The notes below the pieces were generated by a model. That model worked only from the letters and a program-made list of their open reading frames with translations. It searched no databases and was not told the origin of the DNA. Made by a program: the position numbers and the translations under genes. A DNA stretch of 14,516 nucleotides from Prevotellaceae bacterium UBA3849 (lineage in GTDB: Bacteria; Bacteroidota; Bacteroidia; Bacteroidales; Bacteroidaceae). The stretch spans positions 1 to 14,516 of the forward strand of contig DGHL01000056.1 of the NCBI GenBank assembly GCA_002392645.1, in the 5' to 3' direction. Below are positions 7,013 to 12,673 of the stretch, in pieces. How positions within the stretch are numbered: the stretch's first letter is position 1; each line of letters starts with the position of its first letter.

Positions 7013-8056
7013 TCATCGTATCTGTTGAAACAGTTTCAGCCACTGCGACATAACCGATGCCGGAGCATACTCCTTTGTTTTCGTTCTGCCCATCTGTCCC
7101 ATATTTCTCCTCATCTTCTCATCATCCATAAGGCTCACCACCCTACTTACGAACATTTTGTCGTCATCGTAAGGTATGAGGTATCCGTTTTCTCCGTCTC
7201 TTATCAAATCAGATGGCCCGTACGGACAGTCGAATGCCACAACGGGCACGCCGCAAGTCATCGATTCTATTATAGTCATCGGCATTCCCTCAGTCCGCGA
7301 GGTCATTAACAGCATACTGCTCTTTATGTATTCCGCCTTGACATCCGAGGTGTTACCATGCAGCGTTACGATGCCCGTAAGTCCCTGCGCCGTTACCTGT
7401 CGCTGCAGACTGTCTCTCTCCTCACCGTCACCATATATATCAAGCGTCCACCCTGGGCGTTCCTGCCGGATGATGCCCCACAGACGTATAAGCCTGCCGA
7501 AATCCTTCTCCTTGCACAATCTGCCTACGGCTATGCACCGTTTTAAAGTCAACGGAGCAGCCTCAGCACATTGCATAGTGGTGAAATTAGGTATTACCTC
7601 CACACGTCTTGCCGCATGATAATTGGCTTTGTCACCTTGCGTCAGGCATACCACGGCATCCACTTTCCGCATCATGCGTGGGTACAGCCATGTATGGTTA
7701 GAGTGCTGAAAAGCCGAATGTGTCTCAAATATCTTCTTTCCCTCCCACGTTGTGCAGCCTGCCAGCAATGCTCCTACCGCGCGGAAGAATATAGTGACAT
7801 CCGGATTTGCACGTTTGATGTATCTGTTGAATCTGCTTATAGCAAGTGGCAGGGCCAGAAGCGTTGGTGGCACGTTCAGCCGAATGCGTCTTACCTGCGG
7901 ACTTATCGTATAAGGCAGCGCCCTGTCATCATGCCATACGGTCATCAGCACCACCTCGTGGGCAGTATGCTCCGCAAGGTAGTTCATCTTTTCCGTCAGG
8001 ATACGCTGTAAGCCTCCCGTTCCCGACAGTCGCTCTATGACATAAACTATGCGCAT
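7013..8056 (-). CDS. Glycosyltransferase family 4
   Basis: A 347-residue retaining GT-B glycosyltransferase. The N-terminal glycine-rich turn GTGGLQRIL (12-20) is typical of family 4. The donor domain shows AVGRLCKEKDF (176-186), DIYGDGEER (206-214) and TSRTEGMPMTIIESMTCG (252-269), in which E256 and E264 form the classic E-x7-E. This is followed by GVPVVAFDCPYGPSDLI, a standard Glycos_transf_1 signature. Sequence of this type is common in O-antigen and capsule loci for transfer of hexoses or N-acetylhexosamines, but the sugar cannot be named. It starts four bases after the upstream GT2 stop and so is very likely translated from the same message. Confidence 0.9.
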   Translation of the reverse strand: MRIVYVIERLSGTGGLQRILTEKMNYLAEHTAHEVVLMTVWHDDRALPYTISPQVRRIRLNVPPTLLALPLAISRFNRYIKRANPDVTIFFRAVGALLAGCTTWEGKKIFETHSAFQHSNHTWLYPRMMRKVDAVVCLTQGDKANYHAARRVEVIPNFTTMQCAEAAPLTLKRCIAVGRLCKEKDFGRLIRLWGIIRQERPGWTLDIYGDGEERDSLQRQVTAQGLTGIVTLHGNTSDVKAEYIKSSMLLMTSRTEGMPMTIIESMTCGVPVVAFDCPYGPSDLIRDGENGYLIPYDDDKMFVSRVVSLMDDEKMRRNMGQMGRTKTKEYAPASVMSQWLKLFQQIR

Positions 8057-8060
8057 TGTG

Positions 8061-8897
8061 TCAGCTCCTACTATAACGTAGTCTATTGTATAGATATATT
8101 ATGAGGTGACAAGGATAGGCTGCCAACAGGAATATTATCTCCGAACATGAATACCCATGCTGCTTCATCTCCTTAACACATCTGCCTGCCGTAGTGATTT
8201 TTCCCTTCAGCATACACTTTACCAGTGGCCTCATCATCCTTGCATGATAAATGCCTATTCCATGCAACTTATTAAAGGCATTTGTCTTTGCCATTACCTG
8301 GGTATATGCTATCAGTCTTGCATCGTCAGTCAGTTTGCCAGTACTGCATTTACGATTGCATACGCAGTATGCCGTACTATTGAGCACCGCCACTCTTTCT
8401 GCATAATACCCAACCTGGGTAGTGAACGTAACGTCATTAAGGATTGGTGTCTCGTCAAAGCGCAGCTGGTGTCGGTCTATAATAGATTTCCTGATGATAT
8501 GGCACCATGGCTCGGTAAAGGTATGGCGAAGCAAGAACTCTCTCTTGTCGTCTTCCTGCCTCATTATCCAGTTCAGGCGGTCAGCACGTCGCGACGGCTT
8601 GCCGGTAGTTTCCTCTACCGCCGTGGCATTGAAATATATAATGTCTGCATCGCTCTTCCTTACCTCATCAAGCACCTCGTCTATCTCCGGCAGGAACCAA
8701 TCGTCACTGTCAGCAAATAATATATAGGTACCGCGTGCTTGTCGTAATCCTTGGTTGCGAGCCCATCCTGCCCCACGTCTTTCCTTGTCTTCTACGGTTA
8801 TCACCTCCATATCCTCTCTTTGCGGTATGGAGTCAAGCAGTCGCTGCAACTGAGCAGCATTACCATGATGTGGAATAATGAGCGAGTAGTAATACAT
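8061..8897 (-). CDS. Glycosyltransferase family 2, divergent nucleotide-binding motif
   Basis: A 278-residue GT-A glycosyltransferase lying directly after porZ. It begins with YSLIIPHHGN (4-13), a normal first strand. The usual VDDGS motif is replaced by TVEDKERRGAGWARN (34-48): an ED pair remains, then the chain goes straight to the G-G-ARN element, so the stretch between the two motifs is much shortened. The metal site is intact (ADSDDWF, 62-68) and a later ND (154-155) sits where many relatives have ED. Near the C-terminus is a hydrophobic stretch (IIFLLAAYPCHLIIYLY, about 254-270) that could lie on the membrane. Gaps are five bases to porZ and four bases to the following GT4, so coupling is likely. 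The shortened loop suggests a distinct subfamily rather than a pseudogene. Confidence 0.84.
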   Translation of the reverse strand: MYYYSLIIPHHGNAAQLQRLLDSIPQREDMEVITVEDKERRGAGWARNQGLRQARGTYILFADSDDWFLPEIDEVLDEVRKSDADIIYFNATAVEETTGKPSRRADRLNWIMRQEDDKREFLLRHTFTEPWCHIIRKSIIDRHQLRFDETPILNDVTFTTQVGYYAERVAVLNSTAYCVCNRKCSTGKLTDDARLIAYTQVMAKTNAFNKLHGIGIYHARMMRPLVKCMLKGKITTAGRCVKEMKQHGYSCSEIIFLLAAYPCHLIIYLYNRLRYSRS

Positions 8898-8902
8898 CCT
8901 TA

Positions 8903-11023
8903 TTACTTTACGACGGCTATCTTAGTTACACATCCCTGCTCACCTGTGGCAGTAACCACCAATACCATATATACTCCTGAAGCCACGCGCTCGCCACTCT
9001 TGTCACAGCCATCCCACTTATACACCGGACCATTGCTTACGCCTTCATGCACTACATAGCCTGACGATGTCGTTATCTTCAGCTGTGCATTCTCTATAAG
9101 TCCCTTGATGGTTATGTCTCCTGTATATTCCGGTGGCACTGGGTTAGGATATGCATATACGTTATCTTCCTGCAGTTCTCCATAGTCGGCCGTCATTCCG
9201 GTGCTATATTCGCACAAGCCCTTCAGCGTACCGAAATACACCTTACCGTTCTTGTCGTCAACACATATACTGTAAACGTCGTTTGACGGCAGCGGACTGT
9301 TCTCCGTCGTGAAATGCTCCAGCTCCGTGTTGCAGTCGTTGCTTATGAGATAAACGCCGTTATTGTCCGTAGCCACCCACTTTCGGTTTGCCGCATCCGT
9401 CTTTATGTCGCGCACCGCTATGCCATTGAGCAGGTAGTCTGCCAGTCCTGTGCCATCATTGCGCGCCACCTTGTGCTGCGTCACGGCAATACCACTCGTA
9501 GAGGTGCTCGCCATCATCGTCTTTATGTCTGCGGGGGGAAGATATACGGTGTAATAGTTCGTGCCGAGCCATATATTTCCCTCGTCGTCTTCTGTCACCA
9601 CTCGTGAGTTGTATGTATTTACAGGATTAATGTTCTTACCATCCTGATTCACTATCTCGGTAATGAGCTTCACTTCATCGGTGTTTTTATTATAGAAACC
9701 GAAGAAGTTGCCGCTGTAGTGATTCTTACAGAACCACATCAGACCTCTTGAATCGAAGAAGGTCGATACATAACGACTTATTCCCCCATCCAACTTCTGC
9801 AGCGTTTCATTTGGATAGCTCTTCCATTCTCCGTCCTTTGTATAGCACTGCAGTGCACTGTTGAAACGGTTGAACAGCCACAGGTTGCCGCTGTCGTCAT
9901 AGGCCATGCTAACTATCACTGTATTGTCACCGCCAACGAGGTTTTCCGTATTATCGCTGTTGAAGCGCCTTGTCATCTTCCCATCTATATACTCAAACAG
10001 TCCGTTCTTTGAACCTACCATTATACGCCTGCTGTTTTTAGGGTCGATGTCCATGGTCATATAATCCGTATGCTTGTAGTCGTTTTCGTCTGCCAGGGTA
10101 TTGTCAAACACCGACCATGTATTTCCGTCGTATGTCTGCACATATCCGTCAGCACCGGAGTCTTTGTCCATGTTATATAGTCCGCGCAGCGTATGTATCT
10201 TTCCGTTGTATATTCTCACCACGGCATGCTCCGGATATGCCGGTCCTTCTGGCATCACCCCACTGCTCTGAGCTACGAAGTCGCCGGCGTCATCGCGTAT
10301 GTACCGTATCAGTTTGCCGTTCTCGTCGCTGCCCCAATAGCATTTGTTCGTCGCATCATACACGTAGAACGTCGTCGGTGTCACCACCATTTGGTCGTCA
10401 TCACTGAGTTCAGTCCATTCCTTGTCCGATTCATTCCATACGCTCTTGTCTATCAGGTTGGCATCCATGCCCGCCTCATACACCGTATCAATCGTCCTGA
10501 TATATATCGTATTGTCTTTCACCACAAGGTCATACACAGAATCGTCAATTGTGTATGTATCTGCTATGGTGGCATTCTTCATGTTCACCTTTATCACTCC
10601 CGACGCCGTACACAGGTATGCATAGTCACCATAGACCACGAGATTGTTCACTGTCTTTGACTTAGTAGTGCGCTTTTCCTTAATGCTCACTATCGACTCC
10701 ACACTGCCGTCCTTCGACAGCAGATCTACGGTATAGTCCTCATAGACAATCACCAGTTTGCCGGCATTCTTGCCCCAAGCTATGAAACGTATGTCTTGCG
10801 CCCCCAATCCAGTCTGCTTGTCGTATGTCTGCACGGTATTGTCACTCACCCTGTATGAGTAGAGGTTACCGTTTGCCTGCACATACACCATGCTTCCCGT
10901 AGGCACGATGTCCTCCACCGTAGAGTAACTGCGGTGTATCTTCCATGTGCCTACTGCTGCAGCAGACACTGCGGCACAATAGACCATCATGGCTATCATG
11001 GATAAATATAATCGTCTATACAT
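8903..11023 (-). CDS. porZ: PorZ-like T9SS attachment-complex protein
   Basis: A 706-residue exported protein. Residues 1 to about 22 form a signal peptide (basic MYRRLY, hydrophobic core, small residues AVSAAA). The rest shows repeated propeller-blade phrases such as DSGNLWLFNRFN, DEGNIWLGTNYY, NRKWVATDNNGVYLI and GKVYFGTLKGLCEY, the two-component-regulator-type propeller fold seen in PorZ. The last 86 residues (621-706) are a T9SS-type C-terminal domain: YAYPNPV, WDG, ASGVYMVLV, and the end KIAVVK. In P. gingivalis, PorZ sits on the cell surface with PorU, PorV and PorQ, keeps its C-terminal domain, and binds A-LPS for PorU (known). Overall order and length (P. gingivalis PorZ is near 780 residues, from memory) fit PorZ better than a histidine-kinase sensor, as no transmembrane or kinase part follows. 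It is flanked by glycosyltransferase genes, five bases from the next. A secreted propeller cargo protein is the alternative. Confidence 0.85.
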   Translation of the reverse strand: MYRRLYLSMIAMMVYCAAVSAAAVGTWKIHRSYSTVEDIVPTGSMVYVQANGNLYSYRVSDNTVQTYDKQTGLGAQDIRFIAWGKNAGKLVIVYEDYTVDLLSKDGSVESIVSIKEKRTTKSKTVNNLVVYGDYAYLCTASGVIKVNMKNATIADTYTIDDSVYDLVVKDNTIYIRTIDTVYEAGMDANLIDKSVWNESDKEWTELSDDDQMVVTPTTFYVYDATNKCYWGSDENGKLIRYIRDDAGDFVAQSSGVMPEGPAYPEHAVVRIYNGKIHTLRGLYNMDKDSGADGYVQTYDGNTWSVFDNTLADENDYKHTDYMTMDIDPKNSRRIMVGSKNGLFEYIDGKMTRRFNSDNTENLVGGDNTVIVSMAYDDSGNLWLFNRFNSALQCYTKDGEWKSYPNETLQKLDGGISRYVSTFFDSRGLMWFCKNHYSGNFFGFYNKNTDEVKLITEIVNQDGKNINPVNTYNSRVVTEDDEGNIWLGTNYYTVYLPPADIKTMMASTSTSGIAVTQHKVARNDGTGLADYLLNGIAVRDIKTDAANRKWVATDNNGVYLISNDCNTELEHFTTENSPLPSNDVYSICVDDKNGKVYFGTLKGLCEYSTGMTADYGELQEDNVYAYPNPVPPEYTGDITIKGLIENAQLKITTSSGYVVHEGVSNGPVYKWDGCDKSGERVASGVYMVLVVTATGEQGCVTKIAVVK

Positions 11024-11112
11024 ACGTTCTTCTTGCTTGTATCTTTTCCTTTGGCAGGCTTTGTCTGTTTATCCGCCTTGCCATATTTCCGAGTACTTTT
11101 CACAAAGGGGAA
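11024..11112. other. Gap between GT2 and porZ, weak hairpin
   Basis: The 89 bases upstream of porZ hold no gene. GGCAGGC (11053-11059) can pair with GCCTTGCC (11075-11082) with one bulged base and a 15-base loop; no T-tract follows. I see no clean TAnnTTTG box on the minus strand, though a TTTG occurs near 11105-11102. A separate porZ promoter is possible but unproven, so whether the fur-GT2 pair and porZ share one transcript is open. Confidence 0.35.
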
Positions 11113-11982
11113 TTACAATGCACCGCCTATCTGCTCCTGCACCCTGTTGTTTATCTCCTTGCGCTCTTCATCGCGCCACCATCCCCACTTGTTGAAATAC
11201 ATTATAATGTTCACAATGTGTATGCGCAGCAGCCTTAGGCTTTTTCGCGAGCCACGGGTGAAGGTATGGTATATCGTCACGGATGGATAATACAGTGTCT
11301 CGTACTTCTGGTGCATACGACGGGTCAAGTCTATGTCTTCTGCATACATGAAGAAATGTTCGTCAAACGTACCCACTTCCTTCAGTGCTGACATCCGGAA
11401 GAACATGAAGCAACCCGACAGGTATGGCACGTTCATCGTCTTGCTGAAGCCCGACTGTCCCAGTTCGTACTTGGTATTCCTCCGTTTTATGATCCATCCC
11501 GGCAGGCAGAACCTGCCAAACATATCCAGCGGCGTAGGCAGCATCTTTGCCAGTCGCTGTATCTGTCCGTTAGGATACATCACCTTAGGCATCATCTGTC
11601 CCACCTCCTCATGCGAGTCCATATACTCCCTGAGCGCCGGTATCACCTCCGGTCCGAACCACACGTCGGGGTTTACCACAAGGTGATATTGGCTGTCGAG
11701 CTTCATCGCCTCGCTCAGTGCCACGTTGTGTCCGCCGCCATATCCGTTGTTCCTGTGAGGTATGTATATCAACTGGAAGCCATTCTCTGCCTTTCGTTTC
11801 AGTTCTTCCTCACCCTTTAGCACTCGCTGCCCGAACTCCTGCAGTTCTTGTTTCAGGTCGAGCATGTCGTCTGAATGATCTACTATATATATTACATCCA
11901 CTGGTGAAGCGAAGAGGCTTCTCAGCACTGGTTCGAAGTCTAACAGGTGATGGTTATATGTTACTATTGAAGCTGTTATCAT
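11113..11982 (-). CDS. Glycosyltransferase family 2, rhamnosyltransferase-like
   Basis: A 289-residue GT-A glycosyltransferase of the WbbL / rhamnosyltransferase-like branch. Motifs: ASIVTYNHH at the N-terminus, NNGYGGGHNVAL (78-89), matching the N-x-G-[FY]-G-x-x-x-N pattern of this branch, NPDV (104-107) in place of a DxD metal site, LSGCFMFFR (198-206), and FFMYAEDIDLTRR (220-232) carrying the catalytic ED (225-226). This branch usually adds a deoxysugar such as rhamnose to a lipid-linked glycan (family knowledge; the sugar here is inferred). Between the first strand and the N-x-G motif is an extra charged stretch (DLKQELQEFGQRVLKGEEEL, about 42-61), probably a helix. It lies between fur (57-base gap) and porZ (89-base gap). 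Confidence 0.87.
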   Translation of the reverse strand: MITASIVTYNHHLLDFEPVLRSLFASPVDVIYIVDHSDDMLDLKQELQEFGQRVLKGEEELKRKAENGFQLIYIPHRNNGYGGGHNVALSEAMKLDSQYHLVVNPDVWFGPEVIPALREYMDSHEEVGQMMPKVMYPNGQIQRLAKMLPTPLDMFGRFCLPGWIIKRRNTKYELGQSGFSKTMNVPYLSGCFMFFRMSALKEVGTFDEHFFMYAEDIDLTRRMHQKYETLYYPSVTIYHTFTRGSRKSLRLLRIHIVNIIMYFNKWGWWRDEERKEINNRVQEQIGGAL

Positions 11983-12025
11983 ATTTGGTTTGTGCAGGGC
12001 GTATCTGCCCCACCTTTAAATAACG

Positions 12026-12038
12026 TAGCGATTCGCTA
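12026..12038 (-). terminator. Small perfect inverted repeat after fur stop
   Basis: TAGCGA and TCGCTA form a perfect inverted repeat around one central base, directly after the TAA of the Fur-family gene. On the minus strand it is followed by CGTTATTTAAAGG, only loosely T-rich. With a realistic loop the stem is five pairs, so it would be a weak terminator or an attenuator between fur and the glycosyltransferase genes. Confidence 0.25.
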
Positions 12039-12039
12039 T

Positions 12040-12447
12040 TTATTGCATACACGACGGACATACGCCCTTCACCACATACTCTGCCTCTTCCATCTTGAAG
12101 CCTTCAGGCATCGCAACTACCGGTATGGCATAGTCTTCCAGGCAGTATGTCTTGCCACATACACGACAATTAAAGTGTATGTGGTTTATATGGTGATTGT
12201 CCTCGCATCGGCACACGCAGTACTTCTGCACTCCCGTGCCGTCGTCAATGGTGTGCAGCAGGTGGTGCTCTGAAAACAGTTTCAGTGCCCTGAAGATGCT
12301 CGACCTCTCCATGTGGGGCATACGCTGCTCCATGTCATTGAGCGAGAAGGTCTCACTCTGCGCCATTGCCTCCTCCCATACCAGGATTCTCACCGCCGTA
12401 GGCTTTATGCCGTGTGCCTCCAAGTGTTTCTCTATATCATCCGTCAT
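12040..12447 (-). CDS. Fur-family metal-dependent transcriptional regulator
   Basis: A 135-residue protein of usual Fur length. Residues 1 to about 76 form the winged-helix DNA-binding domain (HLEAHGIKPTAVRILV at the start; RSSIFRALKLFSEHHLLHTI as the recognition-helix region). The dimerisation half carries HHINHIHFNCRVCGK (85-99), the usual histidine-rich metal site leading into a structural CxxC (C94, C97), and a second CxxC at the end (C130, C133). Those two pairs are the structural zinc site of Fur, Zur and PerR. An extra CxCxC (77, 79, 81) precedes the histidines. Sequence alone does not decide between iron, zinc, manganese or peroxide sensing, so no symbol is given. It is divergent to the ATPase and first in the minus-strand unit, so autoregulation and control of either neighbour are plausible. 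Confidence 0.88.
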   Translation of the reverse strand: MTDDIEKHLEAHGIKPTAVRILVWEEAMAQSETFSLNDMEQRMPHMERSSIFRALKLFSEHHLLHTIDDGTGVQKYCVCRCEDNHHINHIHFNCRVCGKTYCLEDYAIPVVAMPEGFKMEEAEYVVKGVCPSCMQ

Positions 12448-12500
12448 CGCTTCGCTTACTGTTTTTGAGGTTCTTTGTTACTGTCTGTGACGTGCAAAGC

Positions 12501-12518
12501 TTTGTAACAAATTACGAA
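12501..12518. promoter_or_regulatory. Imperfect 7-4-7 palindrome, candidate Fur-family operator
   Basis: TTTGTAA (12501-12507) and TTACGAA (12512-12518) form an inverted repeat with one mismatch around the four bases CAAA. AT-rich palindromes of this size are typical of Fur-family operators, though the classic spacing differs. It lies 54 bases upstream of the fur start and overlaps a promoter-like box on the minus strand (TAATTTG, 12514-12508), which fits autorepression. No motif search was possible. Confidence 0.4.
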
Positions 12519-12536
12519 ATCATTACATTTTAACTA

Positions 12537-12544
12537 CAAAATTA
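12537..12544 (-). promoter_or_regulatory. Candidate -7 box for the fur operon
   Basis: Read on the minus strand this is TAATTTTG, a full match to the Bacteroidota -7 consensus TAnnTTTG. It would place transcription start near 12530 and give a leader of about 80 bases. No clear -33 TTTG lies 19-21 bases upstream. Alternatively the TTTG inside it is the -33 element of a second promoter whose -7 box is the shortened TAATTTG at 12514-12508. Confidence 0.45.
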
Positions 12545-12587
12545 CTACATTTATTTTAATTAACATCCATTTCTCAAGTATTTTTCG

Positions 12588-12595
12588 TAATTTTG
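12588..12595 (+). promoter_or_regulatory. Candidate -7 box for the calcium ATPase
   Basis: TAATTTTG matches the Bacteroidota -7 consensus TAnnTTTG exactly, and the following GCACTC context is common after such boxes. Transcription would begin near 12602 and the leader would be about 70 bases. A -33 TTTG at the expected spacing is not obvious. The box with its 5' flank (TTTCGTAATTTTG, 12583-12595) mirrors CAAATTACGAAA at 12508-12519 on the fur side. Confidence 0.5.
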
Positions 12596-12638
12596 CACTC
12601 AATTCTGAACATCAGCATATAACAGGGGACAAACTACG

Positions 12639-12655
12639 AACCATGTCACGTGGTT
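12639..12655 (+). promoter_or_regulatory. Inverted repeat in the ATPase leader
   Basis: AACCATGT (12639-12646) and ACGTGGTT (12648-12655) form an inverted repeat around one base, with one G-T pair if read as RNA. It ends 18 bases before the ATPase ATG. It could be a hairpin affecting translation or a protein-binding site. The ATG inside the left arm would start a 16-codon reading frame (12643-12693) that overlaps the ATPase start in another frame. Confidence 0.35.
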
Positions 12656-12673
12656 GCCCGAACAAGCAAAACT

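Noticed and set aside
8157..8720. 187-codon plus-strand frame opposite the GT2 after porZ
   Set aside because: It lies wholly antisense to a gene with clear catalytic motifs; the product is rich in unrelated Cys, His and Ser runs and has no domain I recognise.
8903..11023. Hybrid two-component sensor of the polysaccharide-utilisation type
   Set aside because: The propeller repeats suggest it, but there is no transmembrane helix, kinase or receiver region, and the chain ends in a T9SS-type C-terminal domain.
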